NCBI GenBank assembly: GCA_025093555.1
Contig: JAIWNF010000022.1
Span: 434,001-498,000 of the forward strand
DNA: 64,000 nt
Direction: 5' to 3'
From: Circinella umbellata
Taxonomy: Eukaryota > Mucoromycota > Mucoromycetes > Mucorales > Lichtheimiaceae
Shown here: piece after piece, positions 48,294-61,442 of the stretch
Position numbering within the stretch: the stretch's first letter is position 1
Layout of the letters: the number at the start of each line of letters is the position of its first letter
Translations under genes and position numbers: made by a program
The notes under the pieces: generated by a model
What the model saw: only the letters and a program-made list of their open reading frames with translations
Databases searched by the model: none
Told to the model about the DNA's origin: nothing

Positions 48294-51200
48294 TATTGTT
48301 AATAGCTTTATGTTATTACTATAATATATGTAGGTGGGTGTGCTTTGACAATATATAAATAAATAATTAGAAAAATAAAAGTAAAGAGGAAAGAGAAAAA
48401 GGAATTGAAAAAAAGAAAAGAAAAGAAAAGAAGTTTAAAAAGGTTTCTATAAAGTATAAATATACGAATTATTGTTTAATAATAGGCTAATTCGTAGTTT
48501 TTCTTTTTTAAACATTCTATATATACATATTCATACTATTACTCGCATAGTCCAATATATAACATTTACTACCTCGGCACCATGTGGGAAAAGGCCAAGA
48601 GTGTGGTGTGTGCTATATGACATTTATTATTATTATTTTTTGTTTCTTTTGTTTTCTCTCCTCGGAAACTCCGGTCTGCATAGAAATATTTTGTGTATTT
48701 CAAGTAAATAAAAAAAGGGGGGATTATAGGGGAAGGGGGAAAAGTGTACCAAAAAAAAAGGTACAGGACTGCTATTATGTGGTCTCATGGACACTGTTGG
48801 CAGTGGTTATTTTTATGATGGAACATACTATATCTCGCGACCTCACGTGTACGCATGTGTACATTTTTGTTGATTGGTCATTCGTCGCGTCGTTTGAAAA
48901 AAGAAAGTATAGTACTTTTATTATCATTGAGCTTTTGTTGATATAAAGTATATTAAAGTGAATGACATAAAATGTAGAAAGTCAAAGAAAACATTGCCGA
49001 TTATACATGTTAAAAGGATCGACCGAGACGTATCGTAAATAAAAATATGTAATTACACAACTTTTTTCAAACAGGCTAACAGAACTAACAGTGAAAATAT
49101 AACCCTCCCTCAAAAAAAAACTTTGTTATATTCCCTACTCCTTCCTCCTTCCTTTCTTATATCTCCTTTTACCTTCCCCTTATTCTTGTATCTATTCAAA
49201 AATGTTGTATCCCAATCAGGTCCTGAACATATATATCTACATAAGATATTATGAAATCATGATCACTTTCTTTGTCACAACATAGTCAACATCGTCATTG
49301 TTGCTATTGTCAATGATGATGTACTTTTTTATATTCTTAAAATATACGCTATTCATTTTACCCACATGCCTTTGGTAACCTCTAATTTCTTTCAAAAAAA
49401 CTTCTCACACTTGTGATTTTTTTTCTGATTATTACAAACGTAACATAAATAGTTCTGCATGATACAAACAACATAACAATAACAAAGAATAATTATGTAT
49501 GACAAGCCTAAGAAACAAAAGAAAAAGGCCAAGAGCCGGGTAAATCCCAAGAAAGATTTTATTTATTTATTGTTTTGTCGAGGCTGTTAAAAGAATTTCA
49601 GATATACGTCGCATAAAAAAAACATAAACAAACACACAAAAAAAGGGCTTTTGTTGCTACTACGTTACACTGGCATTATAATGTTACAGATTTTATATTA
49701 CTTTTTAAGAGATTACTATTGTCTTATTACCAGAATAGATGTTGATATATTTTTAACGACGAAGGGCTTTTTTTTTGTCGTTCATTGTGCTAACACAATA
49801 AAAACAATCGAAAAAAGAGAAGAATTCAGGCAATAGTAACTGACACCTTAATGGATTGTTGTATTTTGTTTGTTGACATGTGGCTTATTTTTGTAAAGCC
49901 AAGAAGATCTGTTATGCATATAAGCCCTGTAAACTGTAAAAAGAAATTGCCTAGTGTATCATACCATTGACTACTATCATTACCATCAGGTTCTACTTGA
50001 TGTTTCTCTTCTATATATCAATCATTGAAATAAATAAACTATTAGTGTTCAATTTTTTTTAATTTTAAAAACTACAGTACTATAAACACGATAACAATAA
50101 TAAGAGCATAAATAAATATTGAATTATGCCCCAAATACCATGACTTGGAATTATTTTATAAATGTAATTCTTGGCTGGCTCATTCGTGAACATTAGTTAT
50201 TGATTTTCATGTACCATGGTATGACTGAAAATATATTATACAATTGCACATGTTTCCTGGTTCATTAAACTATGATCATAATGTCCTTACGTACTCCTTT
50301 AAAAAAAAAACTAAATGCCCCCTTTTCACTTTATAAATCATCAGCCCCTACCTTTTTCTTTTTCTCTGTTTGTGTTTTAACCCAAGAGTTCACAGATAAC
50401 TAAGTACACTTACATATACCGATATTCATAAATAAACTTTAACGTAAAGTATTTTTAATATTTTTGTGTCTAGATTTTATAATAGTAACAATACTTTAAA
50501 AAATACCAAACAATTTATCGCCACATCTGCATTGATTCATCTATTATACTCTTTTTTTACGTAAACGATAATTTTTTAAGGAGCAATCGCATTTTTTTTG
50601 TATGAAATTTCAATAACAAGAAGGTTTATTAACATTTTTTTGTCGTTTATTATTAATAACATTAAAAAAAACACAACACGGACCTTTTTCTCTTTTTCTG
50701 TGTAACAGTGAGTGATAATGCGTATTATTAGTGTATCTAACTCTGGGTACACCTTCATCGACATTGAAACTTTTCTGGTTCTTTTAAATGTTACTACCGC
50801 TTACATACAATAGTTTGGGCAGACTTGAAAAGAAATTATGCACAGATATACTTATTATGCAATGCACCAATCCTGAGCGGGACTACACACCAGTTGTCTA
50901 TTTATTTTTCGCCAAAGTTGAAAATACGCCCTATGCATCAAGTATATTGACTGAGACAACAGTCGTTCTATCTAAAGCTGGTATAAAACAGGTTTAATAT
51001 ATTATTCATTGTCTACTACCAAAAATGATAATAGTACGTAAGTATCTATTCAATTCGTTAACAATAATAACAGTATTTGCAAGTAGTATTACATTCAGAT
51101 CAATTGTATTACGCTGAATGCTCCGGCGCATCCTAATCTTCAGTTTAGTACGTACACCTTCATTTTAACTCGGTATGTTGTAAATGGATGCACTTTGGCT

Positions 51201-52714
51201 TTCAATAGCTGGCGTGAGTAATGTACAATGTGTATATTATTAAATTCGCTATTATGGGTATTACTATGAAAATAGTGTTTACACCAACAAATAGCAAAAA
51301 TCCTGTAAAATGGTTGATCATCGTTATCACGCTATATTCTTATATGTATCACTACGTACAGCTTTTACTGTTCAATGAGAGAAGTAAAAAGCAGGAGGCA
51401 AATTCAGTTTTATACACAAACAATCAATCAAGGGAAAGAAAAATGAGATGTTCTTTTTTTCTGCTATGATTATATATATCCCATATAGGAACATAATCAA
51501 TGGTATTATTCAACAAACGGATAAAAAATAATAAACCAAAGGATTTGCTCTCTTTTTCTCTTTTATTTTATTTAGGTACTACAAAGAGTTAACAGAGCAA
51601 GCTAATAATAAGCTGATTGATCATTTTCAGTCACATATAATATTCAAGGTTTTTACGATGATATATGTAATATAAAAATAAGGTGGATTTTTACATATAT
51701 TATGAATGGGGGCTTAGAAATTTGGCGCGTAAAGTACGATGTTTGCTGATACTTATTCTTAAAATCTGATGTATGGCTAATAAGCGTTACCAAACTGTGA
51801 AAAAAAGAAAACTATAATAACGTATCTGAAAATTTTGGTATTTTTTTTTTTTTTGCCATACTTTGTTGAGTCTAGTGCGGTACCTGTTTCTAGACAAACG
51901 ATATTTTTTGTAAAAAAAAAATAAGGCTTTTAGATTCATCACGGACTAGTATAATAGATGGGATGTGGCTTTATAATTTTAAAAAACTATACTTTTCTTA
52001 TTAGCCCTAAAGTTTTCGAAATTAAGCATCACAAAATACAGTGGCGATCAAAGGCGTTGTATAACAAGCAGAAAGAAGGTACAAAGAAGCGGAAAAGAAT
52101 ATTTACAATCCGCCACATATATTTATTCAGCCATGTCACGTTTTATTTCATTTATTACATAATGATAGAAATAGATTATATCATAAATTTCTTATTTTGC
52201 AAAAAGAGGTTGATTGACAAAGTTCAAGAACAATTTATTATTAAATGATGTAAACTGAGTCTAACAGCATGATAATGTAAGATTTAAATTGCTAAAGAAA
52301 GAATGCTAAAAAATACGGTAACTACTAAACATTCTGCAGGACTATCATAGTCTTGTTATTGTTTATTATTTATTATTGTCGATCTTTCAAAATATAAAAT
52401 AGTTTAAATTGATATTTAATTCAATTTATCAAAGAATAAAAAGTACCTCACAAGATCAAAGTTACGTATGATCAAAGAAAAAAGATGGTCGTCAATGGAT
52501 TGGCATGAAATCAGACATGTATTGTCATAATACGACTGGCTCAAAACCAATTCATTTTGGAATTCCGGTGTCCGTTTAGAATTTGAACGCAGAGACACAA
52601 GTATTTTTGCTCATATACTATTATTTCCTAAAACACTTTACACACTTGGTTATTTTTTTCGTTTATATTCAAGCTCTTCCCTTTCCTCTCCCTATTTAAA
52701 GTTAAATAAAAAAG
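48294..52714. other. 4.4-kb AT-rich gap between divergent CotH and Sec72-like genes
   Basis: No gene can be supported. Frames of 60-120 codons at 48472-48946, 50788-50997 and 51221-51469 lack family features. TACGTA palindromes recur (near 50288, 51035, 51147 and 51352). The first few hundred bases are the CotH promoter, with A/G-rich runs at 48370-48440. Confidence 0.5.
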
Positions 52715-53308
52715 ATGACGACAATGAATTCAGTAGAAGTTAGTGTATCTAATGATGGTGAGAAGATTTTGTGTAAAGAACATAACCAAGAAACTTGTGA
52801 AGATTGTAAAGTGGACTGGTCCGACCACAATAGTTTGGCAACATCATTAAAACAAGTCAAAGAATTACCACCACCTAATGCAGCAAATCCTGTACGTAAT
52901 GCTCAAGTAAATCGACTCAAGGAAGAAGGCAACAAGTTTTTCAAACAGAACAATTACCCAGAAGCAATTCGATTTTATACCATGGCTGTGGATCTTTCTT
53001 GGTCGCGTCCTCTTTGGGAACCTTTGGCGTTTCAATATGTACGTGAAGAATTATCGACCATCTTAAGCAATCGATCGGCAGCACGATTGGCAACCAAGGA
53101 ATATGTGGATGCTTTGGTCGATGCAGAAATGGTCACACGGTTAAAACGTGAATGGAGTAAAGGCTGGTTTCGAAAGGGCAAGGCATTATGGGCTTTGGGT
53201 CGTGCAGAAGAAGCCGAAGCTGCGTTTTTGACTGGATTACGATTTGATCATGAAAGTGAAGAACTTAGAAAGGCATTGGCTGAAGTGGAAGATGGAACAG
53301 TTCAATAA
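52715..53308 (+). CDS. SEC72: TPR protein resembling Sec72 of the ER translocon
   Basis: An intronless frame encodes 197 residues. A short N-terminal part carries a Cys/His-containing motif (CKEHNQETCEDCKVDW, residues 20-35), as in filamentous-fungal and fission-yeast Sec72-type proteins. Three tetratricopeptide repeats follow from about residue 67: EEGNKFFKQNNYPEAIRFYT, LSNRSAARLATKEYVDALVD and GWFRKGKALWALGRAEEAEA. Sec72 is a cytosolic subunit of the Sec62/Sec63 complex for post-translational import into the ER. The alternative is another small TPR co-chaperone. A second ATG three codons in (MNSVEV) is an equally possible start. The gene stands alone between two gaps of 4.4 kb. Confidence 0.72.
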   Translation: MTTMNSVEVSVSNDGEKILCKEHNQETCEDCKVDWSDHNSLATSLKQVKELPPPNAANPVRNAQVNRLKEEGNKFFKQNNYPEAIRFYTMAVDLSWSRPLWEPLAFQYVREELSTILSNRSAARLATKEYVDALVDAEMVTRLKREWSKGWFRKGKALWALGRAEEAEAAFLTGLRFDHESEELRKALAEVEDGTVQ

Positions 53309-56300
53309 ATTATTATTTTACTCTGCAATAGTATATTTTTATTTGATGTGGAATTAAAAGTGGACGATGTGTGTTGTGTGTGTATACGATCATTCAGGGG
53401 TTTATAAATGAGATTATAATAATTGGAACCTATACCAATGACTTGATTGATACATAGTATTTAAAGTAATGACGGTATTTTTTTTAATTAAGCTCTTCAT
53501 TATTTATATCATTCTCCCCAAAATTCGTAAAAAACATGACAACTTGGATGATGATCCTTACCTCCTTTCAACCCCTTTGCCACTTTTGTTCCACATATTT
53601 GAGCATAAACATAGAATATGCAGATAGATATGGCAGCTCATCAACTTTATTTCTAACATCTTACAAACAAATATGCTTGTTTAATTATTAATAAATGGAC
53701 TCCAATTGAGAGAAAAGAAAATGAAATATGATGATTTAACCCATTAAATATTACTATTTGTAAGGTTTTTTTTATACATGATAGAAATATAGTATTATTG
53801 CCGTCAGGGTATATGTATCGTCATCCATAATGATGTGATGTATTTTCATATACAATATAGGGCCTATATATTGAACTTCTGTTCTCGGTATATACATAAA
53901 GTAGACCAATTAAATGATCTATTAATTGGATCATTCTTTCTGATAAGTACATCAGACAACTCATTTTTTATACAAATCTATAATTTTTTTTTTCACCCTT
54001 GATATATCTCCTTTTGTCAATTTATCAATTCCCTGCCCGACAATTAATCAATGTTATATGCCCGTTCGCCCCCACATTAGGCTCATTGGTTTCTTAGTCT
54101 GGTTTTTCATACAAATAATTACGATACGTGTGTTGTAAGAAATTACATCAATGTAGTTCAAAATCTGTATATTCATATGTGGACCTTTAGTTATAACGAA
54201 GAAATATGAATTTTATGGAAAATTCTTTTGAGAAATATACTTACTCAACTAAGATCGAGTATCTTTTTTTTTTTTCATTCATTGTTATGGAATAAAAAAT
54301 ATATGTGGTAGAATAATTTATCGGCATGACATCACATAGAATCCATTCTTGAGACTTAAATCCCCTTTTCTTTTCCTGTGCTGTACTTCATCTTTACGTA
54401 CCTTTCAAGCTCAAGCATCATAGCAGAGGTATACTGTATTCACATGGTACGATACAAAACAATATCTTTGGCGCTACTGCAAAGAATCCCCCGAGCCCGT
54501 GAAAACTGAATCCATATATGTCAAAACCTTGACAACCATGGATGAGCTGATTGATGGAAAGTAAGAGGCTGCATCCTGCGTTATGAGCAATGAAATCACC
54601 TATGTCATGCACCATTTGCTATACCCCTCTCCATATCACACTCCTTGTATTCCCGCAATCTAAGTGGTTTTTTTTACTGTACTTATTAAGAAAAAATCGG
54701 ATGAATCAAGAAAATGAAATCTTTTTTCTTTTCGTCTGGTCATCGAAATAGGTCCGGTGCATAAGAATTTATTTTTGTTTTTGCGGCTACTGTATCGACG
54801 CGTGAAAAGGGAGCTTCAGCAGAACGCTTACCTGTGAATACTTGTATTAAGTGGGTCATCAAATTGTCTAAGACAACTAAAGGGTTCCTACCAGTGGAAC
54901 CAAAATTAATGTTTTTGTGTTCCTTATTGATAATGTATAGAAGACCGTTTATCAAAGATACAGTACTATGTATTAGGATCCCTCTCATATTGTATAGACT
55001 GTTTTTATGCTGTACGAGTGTGGATTGTGAGCTATTTTGTAGCAGAATTCGTTCGCAATGTATAATTTGGCTTCATTGATAGTTCTCTCATGACAACACC
55101 ATTAACATGCTCAGTTCTTACCGCTTTAATTTGCGTTATCTCTATCACTCTTTCGTTCTCCAGAGGTGGTTGAACTAAATGCTGGGCTTAAGAGCTCAAT
55201 GTTTCAAATTGAAACTCTCTTTCTTTAACAATATAACACATTGGTCCTGGGTTACTGTACATGTTGACAACAAAACATTTTCCATTTTAATACAAAAATT
55301 TAATATTCAGTTATATAATCTCTAGTGTGATTGTCAAAAGGAAGACGACCGCTTGGTGGGGGCTTTATACACTGATATCTGCTAGAGCTTTTACTACAAA
55401 ATATTTTTAGCAACAAGACAGAGAAGACGAGTTTACAGTTTGTACACCATGAATTCAGTTTTATCTAGAGCAAAATTGTTTTCCATATAACATGAAATTC
55501 ATTCTCGTCAGTAAAACTAGACAGAGTGTACTAGTTGCTAAATTTGTGGCGGGGTGATTTGTTTAAGGCCAACGTAATATTTATTAGAAGCTTTTCTACC
55601 AATAATTATCGAACACAATGAGGCAATGGACAAGAATACAAAATTTATCCAAGCTACTTATTAGTAGAATCAGAGAAAAAACGTGCGAGCATATAAAAGG
55701 GTTCCGAAAAATTTTGGTAGCTTTGAAGTTACAGTGCTGCGACATAATAATCAGTTCAACAAAACAATAATAAAGCTACGTATTTGTAAACCTTACATAT
55801 TGCTATATAATTAAATAGAATCATTAAAAGTTTAATTTATGTAATATGTCTGCATTTTGTTTCCGGATACCGCACGTTGTGTAAACCAATAGCGTCACCG
55901 ATGTTAATTATTATTAAAGAAGGGAATGCCGGCAAGATTTTCAAAACTCAACATACCATTTATACTTATTATTGCTCAATGTCATACTCCTTTCACTAAA
56001 TTATTAGAATGATTGATGCTTTTACCTATTCTGCTTTACGGGTTATTAGTCAAGTACACTTATAATACTTTACATATTAAACTAATTCTCGTGCATTAGA
56101 GTACACAATTTCATACGTACTAGAAAGTGGAATTGATGTTCATAAACGGGTAGAACAATAATACGTAGTATGTAATAGCATTATCATATCTAACCTTGAT
56201 ACATCTAGGCTAATGGCAGAACTTTTAATAGTTACTATATGATAGTTACATGTTGTCGGTGATGTTGTATGATTAAAGAACAAATGATAAAAAAGCTACT

Positions 56301-57699
56301 AAAAAAATGATATGGAAACATAAAATCACAAACAAATTGTATATATGCAAAGTAATTAAATATTGCTATTCACAGCATAATGAAAATTACAGAAAGTAGT
56401 AATATTTTTATATACTCTTTCGCCATCCTTGTAAATCATTTTCACCACTATAAAGGATCTAGGTGTAACACAGTTATGCATAATAAGATGTATTTCAGTC
56501 AGCAGAAACTGCCAGGAAGAAAGAATGACGATGATATATCTTGATCTGTGTATGGACTCTATAAAAATACGTAACATAATATTTGGTGTACGTAGTGAGT
56601 GCTTTTACGCCTCTTGAATCAACTTTGTTTTTATACTTTTACTTTGGTGTTTATAATAAAAAACAAAAAAAGAGTCTATACACATGCAAATATATCAAGA
56701 AGAACGTGTCGAAAAACGCATCACGTTAGGGATAGACATTTTTAGTTCTGAAACTGAATATGCTCGAGCCCAGCATTGCATTTGCTCAATTTTTCGTTGC
56801 ATAGTCTACCAGGGATCTTTTTTATATATTAAAATGCTTTATAAATTCTAAATCTTAGAACAGTGGTTTACATTGTTAAGCTTGCGTATTTTATCTCAAC
56901 TTAAGCGGAGTTGTCATAGTGCCCACGATACCATTAAAAACAAAGATATGAAACGTTAATTTTAGCAATTATATCCTGATAAGTAGTATTTAATATTATT
57001 TCCTAATAACTTCCTATTATTAATACTGCTGCCCCGTTTAAAACATCACAATTAGGTATATGAAAGACACTATCTTATCTTTTATATTTAGATAGAAATC
57101 GGACCTTCCTTTTCAACATATAGATATATCGCCAACTACATACATACATAAGATGTGGGTATTGAAGTGAAAGAAAAAAAAATAATGTACCTGATTCATT
57201 AAACGGTTCCACCCCCATTCTTTCTCTTGACCCCCAAATCTTATGTATTGCTGAACAAGCACCGCCTTAGTTTTATGGCGGTTGTGTAGGTGATACAACC
57301 AATCAAATTATCAGGAATCTTTTTGTTTGCGGACCAGAAACTAAGCTCCTGCTGTTATTTTTTATATATACCGGAATAACACAATACCAACATAAAAGTG
57401 TATTAAGTGGTAGTGGTGCAGCACACATAATAAGAACCTTGCAGCGATTTCGAACCCGGTCGTTTTTTCTAATTTTTTTTTAAAAGGGTTGTTCATTATT
57501 TAATTGTCTGTAGGACATTATACATTTACCAAGTTAGTATATACTTACATGAAATATATATAATCCGTCATTTATATTATTGTAAGAAAAAATAAATGGG
57601 AAACGCCACTAATGATGGAGTGCTTTATAAAAAAAATATCATTTACGTCAATAGTTGTACCAAAAAAAAAATACAACAAAAAATAAAATAAAAAAGATA
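53309..57699. other. 4.4-kb gap between Sec72-like and SGF29 genes
   Basis: Mostly AT-rich DNA. It contains the decayed coding island at 54346-55079 (listed separately) and many TACGTA palindromes (near 54120, 54397, 55780, 56112, 56160, 56566 and 56590). A partial B-box-like match near 57450 was rejected as a tRNA. No intact gene is seen. Confidence 0.5.
54346..55079. pseudogene. Decayed coding island of unknown origin
   Basis: This patch is visibly less AT-rich than its surroundings and reads like protein. On the plus strand one frame (54346-54660) gives YTVFTWYDTKQYLWRYCKES and then TESIYVKTLTTMDELIDGK, with in-frame stops TAG at 54421 and TAA at 54562. A second plus frame after TAA at 54762 stays open to 55076 (ATVSTREKGASAERLPVN, IKWVIKLSKTTKGFLPVEPK). 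The complementary minus frames at 54418-54615 and 54740-54988 are also open (65 and 82 codons), so the coding strand is uncertain. All three plus-strand stops are one C-to-T change from a Gln codon. I do not recognise the protein. A dead transposon gene or decayed host gene are both possible. Confidence 0.4.
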
Positions 57700-59138
57700 A
57701 TGGACCGTAAATCAAGGACATCACGTTCAGCTTCTCTAGAAGATACTAACGAGGAGCTCAGTCTTTGGAAACAAATATGTTCTTCACTGACGAAACTGGA
57801 GAATATTCAAAAAGAAACAGAATCTGTTCTGAATAGTATAAATAAAATCCATCTTGCTGTCAATTTCGATGAAGGTTAGCATACATATTTCTTTTTGTTC
57901 TATATATACATGAGATCTGCATATAATGATTACTTACTAGATTAGATAATAATTGTATAGGTATATCATTAAATTTATCACAGCGACTAAAAGATTACTA
58001 TCAAAGTGGAATTGAACTTTCATCCAGTGAAGCAAGGTATTGAATTATATCATCATTATGAATTATTCGCAATCTTCATTTATTGAAGGAGAAGTTGATT
58101 GCGGAAGAGAGGATAGCTATATTTAAGGAGTGTATTTTTTTTTTTTTGGTAATTGAAATTTTTTTTCTACCAACTAGAACAATAAATGATATTATTGAAA
58201 AAGTATCAGTTTTGATCGCCCTGAGAGAAGCATCCGAGAATATCAACGGTAACCATTCACATGATGATTTTTTTTGTTCCTATGGAAACATATATGGAAA
58301 AAATTTGACGATACAACTCGACACCAATTAATTCGAAATACAATCCATCGATATATCGAAAACCTCTTTTGTTTAGACCAAAAACGGAAAAAGCGAAAAA
58401 CGGAAGCAGACGAACTTAAAAGCTCCAATTCTTCACCTAGTAGCACATCGGCAAAGAAAGCTAAAAAGTGGGTTTTTGTAATGATGGAATATTTTTATTT
58501 TTATTTATGAAAGATAACATATTCACTCATGTCTTCTACTTTTTTTTTATCTAACACGATAATATTTGATAGTAACGACATCATATTACCAGGCACTTCT
58601 GTAAGTCGTATATATATATATTATGTGAATATAATCTGTATAACGAATTATAATCTAAATATTAATTTTCAAATGGTAGGTGGCTGCTAAACAACCAAAA
58701 CAAAAAGATAAAAACGAAGAATGGATTCTTGCCGTCGTAATCAATTTTCAAGCCGACAAAAACAAGTAAGTTTCTTTTTAAAATATCAGGGAAGTGGCAA
58801 AGTAACAAGGCAGCTAATATTTTCTCTATGTCTTTCCTTTTGCATATAGATACCATGTAGAAGACGTTGATCAGGATGAATTTGGTCAAAAACAGTAAGT
58901 ATAGGAGGAAATTGTAATAGTCATCAATATCCAGCGTTAATTTTTATATACTTTTCTTTTCTATTATGTAAAGACGATATTTATTACCTCCACGGAATGT
59001 AATTCCTGTTCCTGATGGTCGTGATATACGACATGCGCCTGAAATTGGTGCTGGGAATGATGTTTTAGCATTATATCCTGGCACTACTTGCTTTTACAAA
59101 GCAACAGTTATTCTTCCCCCTAGTAAGGTAAATATCTG

Positions 59139-59174
<36 letters not shown>

Positions 59175-59354
59175 ATTTATACCGATGTACTTTTCATATT
59201 TCTCAAATTAATGTCTTTTTATTGATGGTAAATCAACGCTATGAAGCATGCAAAAAATAAGGATATTACCTATCAAGTACAATTCGAAGATGATAATAAT
59301 GAAATGAAGGATGTACAACGCGAGCATGTTTTGGAAATGCCAAAATCTAAATAA
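57700..59354 (+). CDS. SGF29: SAGA complex subunit SGF29, tandem tudor
   Basis: A chromatin reader that binds trimethylated histone H3 lysine 4 and tethers SAGA to active promoters. Nine exons (57700-57874, 57961-58036, 58178-58248, 58377-58467, 58573-58600, 58680-58765, 58850-58894, 58974-59127, 59247-59354) encode 277 residues. The N-terminus is a helical region (SLWKQICSSLTKLENIQKE, RLKDYYQSGIELSSSEA, TINDIIEKVSVLIALREASE). A basic linker (DQKRKKRKTEADELK) leads to the tandem tudor domain. That domain has EEWILAVVINF, YHVEDVDQDEFGQ, LLPPRNVIPVPD, VLALYPGTTCFYKATV and VQFEDDNNE, keeping the acidic and aromatic residues used for H3 binding in the family. Exon 5 is only 28 nt. The longer frame at 58083-58331 is mostly intron and was not used. 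Confidence 0.93.
59152..59174. repeat. (TG)n microsatellite inside the last SGF29 intron
   Basis: About eleven TG units follow a TA run within the intron 59128-59246. Confidence 0.9.
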
Positions 59355-61442
59355 TTTTTTTATTTGTATATTGTTTTTTTTTTCTGTTTTTTTTTATTAT
59401 CTTTTTTTTTCCCATTCACATCCCATCATCATATTTTAGTAGCTAACCCACAGCAATAGTAAACCTGAAACTTACTCTCCATCATAAACCGATAGCAACA
59501 ACAATACTCATCAATCACACTTGTCAACGCATTCTTTTTTGTCATACTCCCATATCCAATTACCATTATCTTATATAATATATACAAACTTCCATATGAT
59601 CTAACATATACTCAACTTAAATTGTACGTCTTTGCAAATGATTATTTTTTCTATCATGACTACTTTGAAGCAGCTATAGTCATACGTAATGAATGTCTTC
59701 TACAACATATTAACTTGATGTACATTATTAAGTATATAGAGTATACGTATCAGTCATGTTTAATACATAAACAAGCAATATTTAATTCAGCATGTAGTTG
59801 TTTACAGCAGTTGTGCTCAGCTTTAATCACGCTGACCATTGTTTGTTGTAGTATGAGACCTTTTATACCTTGATATCACTATTACTCTGGACTACTATTC
59901 CTCTGTATATAAAAATTAGATCCACATATAACAACTTCCAATAGCTCTACATGGGAAAATTCAATAATTGCTCTACTAGCTAAGTAAAGGTTTTATTAGT
60001 ATAACCAATTAGATATATCTTATTACTATCGACCTATTATGTATATTTAACACTTCACTGGTTAGACACCAACTGAAAATTCAGCCTTTTATTGATTGGG
60101 TGAAAGCTTTTTTTTTTTATTTAGAAAGGAAAAACTGTTCGAAAACTTCGTCTATTTTAGTCTATTTTTGTTACGAACATCTGTGATACACATGGTTTTT
60201 AAATAGAAAACAATAAAATTATTCATATAAAAATATCTCAACATTTCTTTTTACGTACCCCAACGGAAAGAAGTCTACAGGGACGTTGGCAAACCCGAAT
60301 AATATATGATATAAGATATAAAAAAAAAAATAAAAAAAAAACGTGGTACTCTAAAACCCACGTGTTGGTTGTGTTTCAAGTCTGTGCGCGTGTTTTCAGC
60401 AAAAATTTTTATATATTGAATTGTGCTCTTGATCCATCAGATGAAATGTTCATTATTATTATTTTTAAAAGCTGTACGATTCTATTCAGCGTAAACTTTT
60501 AAAAGTTTAACTAAAATGACCAACACTAGCTTGATATCATATTTCGACCAACAAACTAAAAATGAAATGTAAAAATTTAGCCGTAGGCTTAAAAGAAAAA
60601 AACCTCATCATGTTTAAAACAATTATTTGAAGATATGTGTCCAAATTTATTATATATCCCTTCAACACACGAATTTTAATAAATATATATATATATATAT
60701 ATATGAAACGTGCTGCTTGCCAATTCTTCATTCAACAACCTGTCTTAAGACCGTGTACTCGTTTTACAGAAGAAGTGAAGAATGTTGTGCAACGATGAGA
60801 TATTATATAATGTATGTGATGGAAAACTTAAAACTTTATATAATGCGATCCCTCCCCCAAATCAAGCAGATATGCTTCCCTCCCCCGAAAATAAATAAAC
60901 AGAGGTCCGAATATTTGGTAAATAAAGATAAGTAGACAACAAATAAATTATATAAACAATAAAACATTAAATTAAATATGGGAATCAAATGCAAAAATGA
61001 TTTGTATAATATATTTTCTTTTTGTAAAATGCATGTATGACAAAAAAAAAAGAATTAGGAGGAGGAATTAAATTAGCGTAAATATATGACTCTGATGAGA
61101 AGAAACTACATATAAATTAAAAAAAAAGGGCTAAAGAAAAAATATAGGGGCTTAAATAAATAAAAAAGAAAAAAGAACTATATACATGGTTTCTCCAGGA
61201 GAAAAAAGCATGTTTGGGTGAGGTGTCGGATGAGATTTTGGTGTATAAAGTGGTTGGTAATAAAGTGTGTTGCTTGATGTGATGTTGGTTATTTTTTTGG
61301 TGGGAGAGTTCACCAAGTGTAAAAAAAATAAAATATTGACAAAGAAGATAAAAAAAGGGGAGGTTCATAAATATTCTAACAGAAAAAATATATAAAAAAG
61401 AAGATAAAAAAGGATAATGAAATAAAAAAAAGGGGGGATAAT
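59355..61442. other. 2.1-kb convergent intergenic region
   Basis: Lies between the 3' ends of SGF29 and the zinc-finger gene, and is the longest convergent gap here. It is AT-rich, with (TA)n at 60682-60704 and purine-rich runs towards 61440 that are the zinc-finger gene 3' flank. Open frames are low-complexity. No gene is seen. Confidence 0.5.

Noticed and set aside
50788..51469. 69- and 82-codon plus frames in the CotH-Sec72 gap
   Set aside because: No motif, no plausible exon extension and ordinary gap composition.
57410..57470. tRNA-like stretch with TTCGAACCC followed by a T run
   Set aside because: The T-arm and acceptor stem do not pair on either strand and no anticodon arm can be drawn; only a partial B-box match remains.
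58083..58376. Long frame at the SGF29 third exon suggesting a larger exon
   Set aside because: Only 58178-58248 fits the phase and gives family-like helix sequence; the rest is T-rich intron.
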